This document shows, in pieces, positions 1 to 8,317 of a stretch of DNA of 54,020 nucleotides. The notes below the pieces were generated by a model. It saw nothing but the letters and a program-made list of their open reading frames with translations. It was not told the origin of the DNA and searched no databases. Numbering within the stretch: position 1 is the stretch's first letter; each line of letters opens with the position of its first letter. This DNA is from an uncultured Erysipelotrichaceae bacterium (GTDB taxonomy: Bacteria > Bacillota_I > Bacilli_A > RFN20 > CAG-826), in assembly GCA_900314865.1 (NCBI GenBank), contig OMWW01000002.1, forward strand, positions 130,136 to 184,155. Direction: 5' to 3'. The position numbers were made by a program, and so were the translations under genes.

Positions 1-357
1 GTTGTTTTCATCTTTGAGATTTGCGATTTCAAAGATATCAGTCTTGATAAAAGTAGCGGGAATATTGAGTTTCTTGATGTTCTTTTTAATTTGATCGAAG
101 TTCTTTTTGTTGTAGCCTGGATCCATAACCAAGAAATGAACTTCAAAATCAAAATCTGAATGTCTTTGTAAAAGCATGAAGAGTTTCGCTAGACACATCG
201 AATCTTTTCCACCGCTGATACAAACACAGACTTTGTCTCCTGGGGAAAGCATCTTATATTCTTTCAAGCCCTTAACAAATCTAGACCAAAGGCCTCTTCT
301 ATAAGTAGTAGAGAGGCTTCTTTCGTATTCATCAATATTTCTAATCGTGTCGTTCAT
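1..357 (-). CDS. PP-loop ATPase, TtcA-like tRNA thiolation protein (partial, N-terminus only)
   Basis: The gene starts at an ATG at 357 and runs off the left edge, leaving 119 N-terminal residues. Residues 48-53 read SGGKDS, the pyrophosphate-binding PP-loop of N-type ATP pyrophosphatases. A following strand contains HFLVMDPGY, as in TtcA-type proteins, which adenylate and thiolate a tRNA cytidine using an Fe-S cluster. The CxxC cysteines that would prove TtcA membership lie outside the window, so TilS or another PP-loop enzyme cannot be fully excluded. It diverges from the aminopeptidase gene; the 77-base gap between them is A/T rich and must hold both promoters. Confidence 0.75.
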   Translation of the reverse strand, partial: MNDTIRNIDEYERSLSTTYRRGLWSRFVKGLKEYKMLSPGDKVCVCISGGKDSMCLAKLFMLLQRHSDFDFEVHFLVMDPGYNKKNFDQIKKNIKKLNIPATFIKTDIFEIANLKDENN

Positions 358-420
358 AAATATTTTTATCGTATTTATTTTTTTACATATAGAAAAATAA
401 TACAATAGAAAAGAAACAAA

Positions 421-426
421 AAGGAG
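421..426 (+). promoter_or_regulatory. Strong Shine-Dalgarno for the M29 aminopeptidase
   Basis: AAGGAG lies 8 bases before the ATG at 435 and fixes that start. It shows the organism uses canonical anti-SD pairing, in contrast to the SD-less starts elsewhere in the window. Confidence 0.8.
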
Positions 427-434
427 ATATCAAG

Positions 435-1658
435 ATGAACAAAATTAGATTACAAGAATACGCTTCTTTACTCGCCCAAAAGGGTGTTGCAGTTAAAAAA
501 GGCGAAGAAGTTTGGATTAACACTCAAGTTAATCAAATTGAATTTGTCCGAATGGTCGTTGAAGAATGTTATAAGTGTGGAGCAAAGAAAGTTAGAGTTA
601 GATTCTCTGATAACAAGATTAGTAGACTCCACTATTTGAATATGTCGTTAAAGGAATTATCTAAGGTTCCTGAATACTCCATTAGCGAATATAAATATAT
701 GGTGAAACATTTACCAAGTATGTTACATATCGTTAGTGATGACCCAGATGCTTTTAAAGATGTTAAACAAAGTGTCCTTGCAAAAAGTTCTGCAAAAGTT
801 GGTAAGAAGATCAAACCTTATAGAAACTTGATGGATGGTAAATACAAATGGTGTATCGCTGCGGTTCCTTCTATTGAATGGGCAAAGAAAGTTTTCCCAA
901 ACGAAAATGAAGAAGACGCAGTTGAAAAATTATGGGACGCAATTTTATCTACCTCAAGAGTGGATGGTCACGCAGTTGAAAACTGGAATAAACACAACAC
1001 TGATTTAAAGAACTATAGAAAGAAACTTGAAGATTTAGACCTTCAATATCTTGAATACAAATCAAGTAATGGTACCGACTTCAAAGTTGAATTAATTAAA
1101 GATGTCCACTGGGGTGGAGGCGAAGAATTCACTTCTGATGGAAGAGACTTCAACCCTAACATTCCAAGTGAAGAAGTTTTCACTAGCCCACTAGCAGGCT
1201 CTTGTGAAGGTATTGTCTACGCAAGTAAACCACTTTCATATAATGGTCAACTCATCGATGGCTTCTCTATTAGATTTGAAAACGGTAAAGTCGTAGAAGT
1301 TAAAGCCAAGAAGAATCAAAAGTTATTAGAACAAATGGTGAAAATGGATGAAGGTGCAGCAATGTTAGGCGAAGTGGCATTAGTTCCATACGATTCTCCA
1401 ATTAGAGCAAGTAGCATACTCTTTTATGAAACCTTATTTGATGAAAACGCAGCCTGTCACCTAGCCCTTGGCAGAGGTTTTAAAGAACTCCTTCCTAATG
1501 GAGAAAATCTCACCACAGAAGAAGCCAAAAAAGTTGGCTTAAACGACTCGATGATTCACGTTGATTTTATGATTGGCACCAAGGATTTAGAAATCGTTGG
1601 AACCTCCTTTAACGGTAAGAAAACCACCATCTTCAAAAATGGAAATTGGGCTTTTTAA
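435..1658 (+). CDS. M29-family metalloaminopeptidase (AmpS/PepS/aminopeptidase T type)
   Basis: A 407-residue protein, the normal length for this family of cytoplasmic two-metal exopeptidases that remove N-terminal residues from peptides. The expected metal and catalytic residues can be placed: Glu247 in the PSEEVFT segment, Glu313 in LGEVALVP, His342 in AACHLALG, and His375/Asp377 in MIHVDFMIG. No signal peptide is seen. The start is fixed by AAGGAG 8 bases upstream. rmuC follows after 12 bases, so the two are probably co-transcribed. The exact substrate preference cannot be read from the sequence. Confidence 0.93.
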   Translation: MNKIRLQEYASLLAQKGVAVKKGEEVWINTQVNQIEFVRMVVEECYKCGAKKVRVRFSDNKISRLHYLNMSLKELSKVPEYSISEYKYMVKHLPSMLHIVSDDPDAFKDVKQSVLAKSSAKVGKKIKPYRNLMDGKYKWCIAAVPSIEWAKKVFPNENEEDAVEKLWDAILSTSRVDGHAVENWNKHNTDLKNYRKKLEDLDLQYLEYKSSNGTDFKVELIKDVHWGGGEEFTSDGRDFNPNIPSEEVFTSPLAGSCEGIVYASKPLSYNGQLIDGFSIRFENGKVVEVKAKKNQKLLEQMVKMDEGAAMLGEVALVPYDSPIRASSILFYETLFDENAACHLALGRGFKELLPNGENLTTEEAKKVGLNDSMIHVDFMIGTKDLEIVGTSFNGKKTTIFKNGNWAF

Positions 1659-1670
1659 GGGGGATTTGAC

Positions 1671-2885
1671 ATGGAAATTGCAGCAATTATCCTTTCTTCT
1701 ATATCAATTCTCTTAATTATTGTTCTTTTAGTAGTCCTTCTTAAATCAAGAAGAAACGCTTCTGGAATTACAGTGAATTACGACAAAGAATTTGGCTCTC
1801 TTTCTAACCAAATTAAAAGCCTAGAAGATTCCCTTGAGAAAGACATGAAACTCACTGTCGCTCAAGAGATGAATAAGCTCAATGAAGCGAGTTTAAATGT
1901 GAACGAAAAGAACAATGAAAAGCTCGAGAGATTTCAAAAGAATATTATCGAATCTTTAAACGCTAGATTTGAATTTATCAACAATCAATTGAACACGAAG
2001 ATGAATGACATCAATAAGAAGGTTGAAGACAAGCTCCAAGAAGGTTTCAAAGGTACAAGCGAAACTATGGCCCAAGTAAGAGAACGCCTTAAAGTCATTG
2101 ATGAAGCTCAAAAGAATATGGAGTCTTTATCAAAAGATGTCATCTCATTAAGAAATGTCATGGAAGGCAACCAAACCAGAGGTCAATATGGTGAATATCA
2201 ACTCTCGATGGTCTTAAATAATGTCTTTGGTGACACAGTTGGCTGTTATCAAGAACAATACACAATCAAAAAAGGTAGAGACGAAGAAAACGATGTTCGT
2301 GCTGACGCAGTCGTGTTCATGCCTGAACCAAACAAGATGATCTGTATCGATTCCAAATTCCCATTCCCAGATTATGAAAGATTAATAAATGAAGAAGACG
2401 AGAATCAAAAAGAAGAATATAAGAAAGCCTTTGCAAGGGCTGTAAAGCTTCATATCACCACAATTAAGGATAAATACATAATTGAAGGAAAAACCGCTCC
2501 AGAAGCGCTTATGTTTATTCCTAATGATGGAGTGTTCGCCTATATCCACCAAGAGTTAATGGATGTTGTTGAATATTCTAGAGAAAAAAGAGTTATCCTA
2601 ACTTCTCCAAGCACTCTTCCTGCTATCTTAGTTACCATTAATATGGTTAGAATCGAAGCTGAAAGAGCAAAGAACGTCAGAGAGATATCTAAACAACTCA
2701 ACTTCTTAGGCAAACAATTCAATCAATTCTCCAAAGAGTGGGAAAGCTTCTCTCGTCAACTTGATATGGCAAGTAGAAGTAGAGAAAAACTCGATAGCAG
2801 AGTTAATCGAATCACCACTAAATTTGATGCGATTAGTCAAAACGATGACTTAGATCAAATCGAAGAAAAGGATGAAGAAGAATAA
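1671..2885 (+). CDS. rmuC: RmuC family DNA-associated nuclease-like protein
   Basis: 404 residues. An N-terminal membrane helix (about residues 3-25) is followed by a long Lys/Glu/Asn-rich coiled coil (about 35-150). The RmuC domain follows, with the family signature region NQTRGQYGEYQL and the DSKFPFPDYERL strand (PD-(D/E)xK-like core). RmuC proteins limit recombination at inverted repeats in E. coli; the biochemical role is still loosely defined. It is read from an ATG 12 bases after the aminopeptidase stop, with a G-rich SD (AAGGGGGA). It ends directly in a terminator hairpin. Confidence 0.9.
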   Translation: MEIAAIILSSISILLIIVLLVVLLKSRRNASGITVNYDKEFGSLSNQIKSLEDSLEKDMKLTVAQEMNKLNEASLNVNEKNNEKLERFQKNIIESLNARFEFINNQLNTKMNDINKKVEDKLQEGFKGTSETMAQVRERLKVIDEAQKNMESLSKDVISLRNVMEGNQTRGQYGEYQLSMVLNNVFGDTVGCYQEQYTIKKGRDEENDVRADAVVFMPEPNKMICIDSKFPFPDYERLINEEDENQKEEYKKAFARAVKLHITTIKDKYIIEGKTAPEALMFIPNDGVFAYIHQELMDVVEYSREKRVILTSPSTLPAILVTINMVRIEAERAKNVREISKQLNFLGKQFNQFSKEWESFSRQLDMASRSREKLDSRVNRITTKFDAISQNDDLDQIEEKDEEE

Positions 2886-2908
2886 AGAGCATTATAAATG
2901 CTCTTTTT
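2884..2908 (+). terminator. Intrinsic terminator after rmuC
   Basis: A 10-bp perfect stem (AAAGAGCATT / AATGCTCTTT) with an ATA loop is followed by T residues. It overlaps the rmuC stop codon and, on the other strand, the stop codon of the small gene at 2892, so it may act from both sides; the T-run is better on the plus strand. Confidence 0.8.
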
Positions 2909-3092
2909 CATATAATGATAATACGTATAGAGGAGACTCACCATATAATCCGGTTTCATCATCATCTATCAAGTCAATGACACTGGAATTATATAAATTG
3001 TCTCGCGCATCTTCTAAGGTGATTTTGTATTTGTTAGCGATTAACTCAATCACCTTATCAATTAGTATTGTTTTAGCTAGAACATGTTCCAT
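2892..3092 (-). CDS. Small protein of unknown function, second gene of HTH-DUF3791 cassette
   Basis: 66 residues, predicted largely helical, acidic in the middle (LIDDDETGLYGESPLY). I do not recognise a family with certainty. It starts 1 base after the stop of the HTH-DUF3791 gene, so the pair is almost surely translated together; no good SD is visible apart from a GGAG about 17 bases upstream. DUF3791 proteins often sit beside short partner genes in toxin-antitoxin-like cassettes of gut Firmicutes, so a partner role is plausible but unproven. Its stop codon lies in the loop region of the terminator shared with rmuC. Confidence 0.6.
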   Translation of the reverse strand: MEHVLAKTILIDKVIELIANKYKITLEDARDNLYNSSVIDLIDDDETGLYGESPLYVLSLYEKEHL

Positions 3093-3093
3093 A

Positions 3094-3525
3094 TTATTTT
3101 GTTAGAACTCCATCTATATATTGATTTATTGATTCTGTAGACATGCCATGAAAATCTTCATAATCATTTTTTAAATCATCAATCAGACCATTATTATTTA
3201 GTAATGTATAGGCCTCTTTGCTGGAAATTGATTTATATGAGGCATATTGTTCGACACACATAACAACGAATCTATTTATTTTCTTATCATAAGAAGAATT
3301 GATGCGGCTCGCTCTATGTCGCGCTGAAGAATCGATATTTTTAAGTTCGAAAGAAATACCAAGTCTATCAAGAATCACAAATAACGTTTTTGCAGAGCAA
3401 TTTAGATTCCCGTTTTCGATAGAAGAAAGCGTAGCCCTAGATATGCCAACTTCTTTGCATAAATCATCCGCCCGTATATTTAAAGATAGACGTTTTTCTT
3501 TAATTGATTTTGAGATGTTTTTCAT
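3094..3525 (-). CDS. XRE-type HTH regulator fused to a DUF3791 domain
   Basis: 143 residues. Residues 7-60 form a Cro/C1-type helix-turn-helix (DLCKEVGISRATLSSIENG). Residues about 84-141 resemble DUF3791 (NRFVVMCVEQYASYK, then a NNGLIDDL segment). The promoter has consensus-like boxes (TTGACA, 16 bases, TATAAT), and a perfect 7-bp inverted repeat covers the -10 box and reaches the start codon, as expected for autorepression. The predicted transcript start lies about 2 bases before the ATG, and there is no SD, so the mRNA is probably leaderless. DUF3791 is usually part of mobile toxin-antitoxin-like loci; the function here is inferred. Confidence 0.75.
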   Translation of the reverse strand: MKNISKSIKEKRLSLNIRADDLCKEVGISRATLSSIENGNLNCSAKTLFVILDRLGISFELKNIDSSARHRASRINSSYDKKINRFVVMCVEQYASYKSISSKEAYTLLNNNGLIDDLKNDYEDFHGMSTESINQYIDGVLTK

Positions 3526-3526
3526 A

Positions 3527-3544
3527 TGCTTTAATTATAAAGCA
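3527..3544. promoter_or_regulatory. Inverted-repeat operator candidate over the -10 box
   Basis: TGCTTTA-ATTA-TAAAGCA, a perfect 7-bp inverted repeat with a 4-base spacer. It covers the -10 box and the predicted start point of the HTH-DUF3791 gene, so its product could repress itself here. Confidence 0.6.
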
Positions 3545-3561
3545 ATTATATTTAATGTCAA
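3534..3561 (-). promoter_or_regulatory. Consensus sigma-A promoter of the HTH-DUF3791 gene
   Basis: On the minus strand TTGACA (3561-3556), 16-base spacer, TATAAT (3539-3534). The start point should fall near 3527, next to the ATG at 3525. Confidence 0.75.
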
Positions 3562-3592
3562 ATATATCAGACGTTAACTTAAAGAGCATTAA

Positions 3593-3617
3593 GAAAAAAA
3601 ATGGAATAATCCATTTT
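3593..3617 (-). terminator. Terminator of the lipid operon
   Basis: On the minus strand AAAATGGA / TCCATTTT forms an 8-bp stem with a 4-base loop followed by a run of T (A-run 3593-3600 on the plus strand). It lies 12 bases after the last operon gene. Confidence 0.8.
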
Positions 3618-3628
3618 CGCTTTATTAC

Positions 3629-4567
3629 CTACTTAATATATTCTTTGATGAACTCCATTATTGTTTCATCATATTTTTCAGTGTTATTAATTCTAATATG
3701 GGAATGGACACCTTTAGGGAACCACACAAACTTCTTAGGAGCTTTCACTCTATCAAATAAGTCTTGCCCATGTACTGAATAAATATCTTCTTTAGAGTAC
3801 ATAAATAAGATTGGTTTATCTAACTTACCAACATAGTTGATTGGGCCTTGTCTAGTAACGCTTCTACCACTTACCAAACCCATCATCAGTCCTAAGACAA
3901 TTTGAGAGATTGGGAAGACTGGCTTATGGCGTTCCACTAGATGGTTATCAAACGATTCTTTAAAACTGGTGTACATACCTTCGGCAATGATGCCTTTGAA
4001 GGTTTTAGGCGCATCCTTATCAGTTATTGCGTATAAACCGGTCGCGGAACCAATACATAATCCATGTATTAACACATGATGGATATTCTCGTTGTTTTCT
4101 AAGTATCTCGCCCAGTTCATGATGTCTTTATATTCTTTTAAACCAAGGCAATTGAATCTACCTTCAGATAATCCATGGCAGCGATTATCAATAGCGAGAA
4201 CGTTATAACCCATCTTACGATATGGTTCTGAGAAATAATATGAATAAGTGCCACTTTCCATTCTTCCAGGAATAATGATGACTGCTTTATCATAGCCAAA
4301 ATCAAAATATTCAGCGACTAAGTTAAAACCACAGCTATTGATACATATCGTTTTACGATATTGATCGTATTTTTCTCCCCATTGTTCGCCGGTTTTGAAC
4401 ATGACGCGTAATTCTTCATCATCCCAGCTAACTGTGCGGCTCCATTTCTTTTTGTTGTTTCTAACAAATAAAACAGAGTAAATACGATTAGAGACGAGGA
4501 AAAATGGAAGTATTCCAAATAGGAAGATAGCCCCAATAACAATTAAAACGATATAGTACCAGGCCAT
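3629..4567 (-). CDS. Membrane-anchored alpha/beta hydrolase with a Cys in the nucleophile position
   Basis: 312 residues: one N-terminal membrane helix (about 4-25), then an alpha/beta-hydrolase domain. The region after strand 5 reads HGLCIGSATG, so the usual GxSxG serine is Cys171; the codon is TGT and the surrounding frame is intact. Asp261 (YSKEDIYS) and His288 (KGVHSH) fit the rest of the triad. This is the last gene of the lipid operon and overlaps the fakA stop by 1 base (TAATG). A lipase, thioesterase or acyltransferase role fits the context, but the substrate is unknown. A cysteine nucleophile occurs in dienelactone-hydrolase-like enzymes, so it may still be active. Confidence 0.85.
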   Translation of the reverse strand: MAWYYIVLIVIGAIFLFGILPFFLVSNRIYSVLFVRNNKKKWSRTVSWDDEELRVMFKTGEQWGEKYDQYRKTICINSCGFNLVAEYFDFGYDKAVIIIPGRMESGTYSYYFSEPYRKMGYNVLAIDNRCHGLSEGRFNCLGLKEYKDIMNWARYLENNENIHHVLIHGLCIGSATGLYAITDKDAPKTFKGIIAEGMYTSFKESFDNHLVERHKPVFPISQIVLGLMMGLVSGRSVTRQGPINYVGKLDKPILFMYSKEDIYSVHGQDLFDRVKAPKKFVWFPKGVHSHIRINNTEKYDETIMEFIKEYIK

Positions 4568-6198
4568 TAAATTACTCCAATCAATAATTCATAAACACCT
4601 TGACCACCATCAAGTATGCTTAACTCTAAATTGTCGTAATTATCGCTAAAGAAAGCCTCTATCTTTTCATCTTCAAGAGAGTTTCCTTTGCCTTTTAAGA
4701 CTACTACTCCACTATGTTCAGATAAGTCTTCTACTTTCTTAAGACCATCTAATAAAACTTCTAAAGGATCAGAACCACTACTAACAACTTTTTCATTAAC
4801 ACAGCAGATCTTATCTCCAACTTTACAATTCACTCCGTTAGATTCGTAGTCTTTAACCGCTGTGGATAAAGAGATAGTAATGATACCATCTTTGCCTTCT
4901 TTTAAAGCATTGAGTCTAGTATCAGAATCACTATCAGGGATATCCATACATAAAGAATAGTATCCTTCCATAATGGAAGTAGTTGGAATTATAACAATAT
5001 TATGTGTTGGGAATTCTTTGCGTGCTTGATTAGCGGTTTCAATAATGTTCTCGTTGTTTGGATAAATCACTAATGTTTCCGCTTTAACGCGTTTAATAGC
5101 GTCTACAAAGTCTTTTACAGATGGGTTCATAGACTGACCACCATTAACGATGATATCGGCGCCCATCTCTTTAAATAAATCACTCACACCTTCTCCATCA
5201 ACACAGGAGATAATTGCAAACTTCTTAGCGATAATCTCTTCCGCTTCTTTAGTCAGAAAGAATTCATTATGTTGTAATTGCATATTCTCAAGTTTAAAGG
5301 AAATGAACTCACCATATTTTTGTGCAAGATCAATGACTTTGCTTGGAGTAAGAGTGTGAATATGAACTTTAATAATTGAATCATTACGAACGGTAACTAA
5401 AGAATTACCGAGTTTATTAAGTTGATTAACAAAGGAATCATATCTAAAGGTTGTTTTATAGTTTTTACTATTCATCAATTGGAGATGGAACTCCATACAG
5501 TACCCATCGATGAATTCGCTATCTTCATCAAAATAGCCGGTTTCTTTAGGCTTAATCTCATCAACTTCAACAACATCAGGGTTTCTTTCAATGATTTCAC
5601 CAAGAAGATATTTATACATACCTTCAATGATGGTGATATATCCAGTTGCCCCACTATCGAGAACGTTTGCCTCTTTTAAAACATCTAGCATTTCAGGTGT
5701 TTCAAGTAAGATTTTATTCATCTCATCGAGGTAGAGCTTAAAAGCATCTTCCATAGAGATGCGTCCAGCGATGCGACGTCTAACGTTTTCAATACCTAAT
5801 CTAGAAACAGTAAGAATTGTTCCTTCAACAGGATTAATAACTGCTTTATAAGCGGTTCGGTAGCCATAGATAAAAGCGTTTCTCATTTCTCCAGGATAAG
5901 CAAAGCTATGGTTTCTTAAAGATTTCGCCATTCCTGAGAAGAGTTGAGAGAGGATAACACCACTGTTGCCTCTAGCGCCTAATAGCATTTCTTTAGAAAC
6001 ATTACAGAGATATTGTCCTAAGTGAGAACAACTTTTAGCGCTCAAACCATGTTGAACGGTTAAACGCATGTTAGTGCCGGTATCACCATCCGCAACAGGA
6101 AAAACATTCATCGAGTTGATTTCTTGCTCTCGATTAAGAATATTATTGAATGCATTAGCGAGCATTCCTTCAAATTCTTTACCGGTAATTTGGTTCAT
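4567..6198 (-). CDS. fakA: Fatty acid kinase catalytic subunit FakA (DAK2/DhaL domain protein, YloV type)
   Basis: 543 residues, the standard FakA length. The N-terminal DhaL-type kinase domain (about 1-200) carries NVFPVADGDTGTNM, whose Asp37 and Asp39 bind Mg-ATP, and GARGNSGVILSQ. A middle domain and a C-terminal DegV-like domain (about 310-543) follow. FakA phosphorylates the carboxylate of a fatty acid held by FakB, giving acyl-phosphate. The gene overlaps the fakB stop by one base (TAATG), and the next gene overlaps its own stop in the same way. The fakA-fakB pairing makes the assignment strong. Confidence 0.93.
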   Translation of the reverse strand: MNQITGKEFEGMLANAFNNILNREQEINSMNVFPVADGDTGTNMRLTVQHGLSAKSCSHLGQYLCNVSKEMLLGARGNSGVILSQLFSGMAKSLRNHSFAYPGEMRNAFIYGYRTAYKAVINPVEGTILTVSRLGIENVRRRIAGRISMEDAFKLYLDEMNKILLETPEMLDVLKEANVLDSGATGYITIIEGMYKYLLGEIIERNPDVVEVDEIKPKETGYFDEDSEFIDGYCMEFHLQLMNSKNYKTTFRYDSFVNQLNKLGNSLVTVRNDSIIKVHIHTLTPSKVIDLAQKYGEFISFKLENMQLQHNEFFLTKEAEEIIAKKFAIISCVDGEGVSDLFKEMGADIIVNGGQSMNPSVKDFVDAIKRVKAETLVIYPNNENIIETANQARKEFPTHNIVIIPTTSIMEGYYSLCMDIPDSDSDTRLNALKEGKDGIITISLSTAVKDYESNGVNCKVGDKICCVNEKVVSSGSDPLEVLLDGLKKVEDLSEHSGVVVLKGKGNSLEDEKIEAFFSDNYDNLELSILDGGQGVYELLIGVI

Positions 6199-7136
6199 TA
6201 TTTAAGTTCCGCTAAGATACGAGTTAAACTTTCTGTTTCTTCCTTTAAACCTTCGGTAATTGGTTTGCCTAAGTAATAAGCCGCCATTAAACCGGGACCA
6301 ATATTTATTGAGCAGTTGATTTGTGTTTGATTAACATAGACTGCTTTTGGTTTGATATTTTCTTCGATTAATTTCTTAAATTCTTCGGCTTGCTTATCTC
6401 TATTTGAGGTTGCAACGAAGATGATTTGTTCTTCTGGATTTTCAATATGTTCTTTAATGTAGGCGATTAAAGCTTGATAGGCTTGTTTTTCACCTTTAGC
6501 TTTGCCAATTACAGTGGTCATACCGTTATAGTCGAATTCACCGATTGGTTTAATACCCACTAAAGATCCAAAGAAGGCTTTCGAATGTGTAAGTCTTCCC
6601 TTTTTGGCAATGAATGATAAATCATCCATCCAACCAGATTGATGGAATCTATTTAAGTTCTCGTTGATCCATTTCACAACTTCTTCGAATGATTTACCTT
6701 CGTTACGAAGTTTAGCAGCGTAAACCGCTAATAAACCGATACATGGACCAAATCGACGAGAATCGATAACTTCAATTTTCGCATTTGGATATTTCTCTAA
6801 AATCATATCTTTGGCGTTAACCATAAATTGATATGTTCCACTTAAAGTAGAAGAGATCGCTAAAGCGATTACACCTTCTCCATCTTTAATGTGTTTTTCA
6901 AATACATCAAAACATTCTCCAATACTTGGTGGAGCGCTTTTATAACTATTTGGATTCTTTTTCAAAGATTTGAAGAAATCGTCTCTATTTACTGTTGTCC
7001 AATCAAATACAGATTCGTGTTCTTGACCATCTGGAGAAACAAAGTGTCCTTTAATAACTTCAATGTCATAATCCTTTTGATAAGATACGGGCAAATCACA
7101 TGTAATATCAGGCATGATTGCAAATCGTTTTTTCAT
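6198..7136 (-). CDS. fakB: Fatty-acid-binding DegV family protein FakB
   Basis: 312 residues, slightly longer than the typical 280. DegV/FakB hallmarks are visible: KSAPPSIGECF (TSxPS-like loop), AISSTLSGTYQ (ligand carboxylate-binding SSxxSGTY motif), the EVIDSRR segment, and a second half with AKKGRLTHSKAFFGSLVGIKPI. FakB presents a fatty acid to FakA and hands the acyl-phosphate to an acyltransferase. It sits between a hydrolase gene (4-base gap) and fakA (1-base overlap) in the lipid operon. Confidence 0.92.
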   Translation of the reverse strand: MKKRFAIMPDITCDLPVSYQKDYDIEVIKGHFVSPDGQEHESVFDWTTVNRDDFFKSLKKNPNSYKSAPPSIGECFDVFEKHIKDGEGVIALAISSTLSGTYQFMVNAKDMILEKYPNAKIEVIDSRRFGPCIGLLAVYAAKLRNEGKSFEEVVKWINENLNRFHQSGWMDDLSFIAKKGRLTHSKAFFGSLVGIKPIGEFDYNGMTTVIGKAKGEKQAYQALIAYIKEHIENPEEQIIFVATSNRDKQAEEFKKLIEENIKPKAVYVNQTQINCSINIGPGLMAAYYLGKPITEGLKEETESLTRILAELK

Positions 7137-7140
7137 AAAT

Positions 7141-8061
7141 CTATTCTCCTATTTTTTTATCTAATTCATTAAGGAAGTTTTCTTTTCCCACTATCACTCC
7201 CCAAGCATGTTTTGCGTTAGGAACAAAGATTTTATCTTTTTTAGAAGCGCAATTATTATAATTATCATTAAAAAACTTCAAAGAGACAATACTATCTTTC
7301 TCGCTCCTAACAAAAATCGTATGAATTTTGTTATGTTTTAAAGCTTCAGAAGTATCAACACCCTTTTTAATTTTCGCGACAAAACGGATGTATAAAGCAA
7401 GCACACTTTTAAAAATCCAAAATGGAATGTGTTGTGTCTCTGCGATATCATCAGCAAGTTTTTCAAGATTAGCGTAAGCGTCTTCCACAATCAGATGTTT
7501 AACCTTTGAGTTTTTGATATATTCACTCGCAATAGCGATTGAAGTTCCACCCATAGAAATACCATAGCAACTAATCTCGTTTATACCATCTAGTTTAGAA
7601 GCATATTCAATCCAGGAAAGGACGTCATGGTGTTCGAAATATCCATAGCCGATATATTTGCCTCCTGAGCGGTGATGTGATCTTTCATCAATAAGAATAA
7701 TATGGTAATTGTTCTTCAAGAAATGCTCGGCTTGAACACCAAAACTCATGTAGGTATCCGCCTGAAATCCATGAAAGAAGATTATTAACTTATCACTAGT
7801 TGAAGGATAATAATCACCCACTAACTTCTTGTTATCGTATGATGTAATACTTACTTCTTGATGATCATGAGTTTGTAATTCTTTAATTGCGGTATCTAAA
7901 TAATCTGTTTGCTCTTCATCAAGATTTTTATACGCAAATTCTTTAATGATATCGTTATTTTTGCGCTTAAAAAACTTTGAGAAAATGATGTACGTCACAA
8001 AGAAATGTGAAAGTACAAAGAGTAATAAAAGCGCACCAACAATGATAAGAGCAATAATCAT
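7141..8061 (-). CDS. Membrane-anchored alpha/beta hydrolase (serine type)
   Basis: 306 residues with an N-terminal membrane helix (about 2-28). The nucleophile elbow is intact: CYGISMGGTS with Ser169; Asp256 (SEKDS) and His285 (NAKHAWG) complete the triad, and FFHGFQ matches the HG oxyanion motif. It belongs to the same broad YqkD/BAAT-like group as the operon's last gene but keeps the serine. It begins 1 base after the ACP stop. A plausible job is releasing acyl chains from lipids or thioesters to feed FakB; this is inferred from the neighbourhood. Confidence 0.88.
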   Translation of the reverse strand: MIIALIIVGALLLLFVLSHFFVTYIIFSKFFKRKNNDIIKEFAYKNLDEEQTDYLDTAIKELQTHDHQEVSITSYDNKKLVGDYYPSTSDKLIIFFHGFQADTYMSFGVQAEHFLKNNYHIILIDERSHHRSGGKYIGYGYFEHHDVLSWIEYASKLDGINEISCYGISMGGTSIAIASEYIKNSKVKHLIVEDAYANLEKLADDIAETQHIPFWIFKSVLALYIRFVAKIKKGVDTSEALKHNKIHTIFVRSEKDSIVSLKFFNDNYNNCASKKDKIFVPNAKHAWGVIVGKENFLNELDKKIGE

Positions 8062-8062
8062 A

Positions 8063-8317
8063 TTATTTTAAGCATTTTTGAATATGGTCGATGGTATCTC
8101 CAACAGTGTTAAAATCGCTGATAGATACATCGCCTAATTCGATTTGGAATTTTTCTTCAATGGAAATAACCATGAAGATTAATGAGATGGACATTAGTCC
8201 GAGATCTTCCACCAAACGAGAAGATTCATTGACGTTATCTAAAGTCCCTTCTTTTGATGGATCCATTGCCACCAAAATTTCTTTTAATTTAGTTAAAATT
8301 TCACTTCTACTTAGCAT
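8063..8317 (-). CDS. Acyl carrier protein
   Basis: 84 residues, a normal four-helix carrier protein. The phosphopantetheine site is Ser43 in EDLGLMSISL; the usual Asp before the serine is Met42, so this is a divergent, pathway-specific carrier rather than the housekeeping FASII AcpP. Its ATG overlaps the end of the ligase gene by 7 bases, so the ligase and carrier are translationally coupled. It probably accepts acyl chains activated by one of the two ligases in the operon. Confidence 0.9.
   Translation of the reverse strand: MLSRSEILTKLKEILVAMDPSKEGTLDNVNESSRLVEDLGLMSISLIFMVISIEEKFQIELGDVSISDFNTVGDTIDHIQKCLK

Noticed and set aside
2872..3105. Plus-strand 77-residue frame
   Set aside because: It is antisense to the small cassette gene and runs through the rmuC terminator; no SD.
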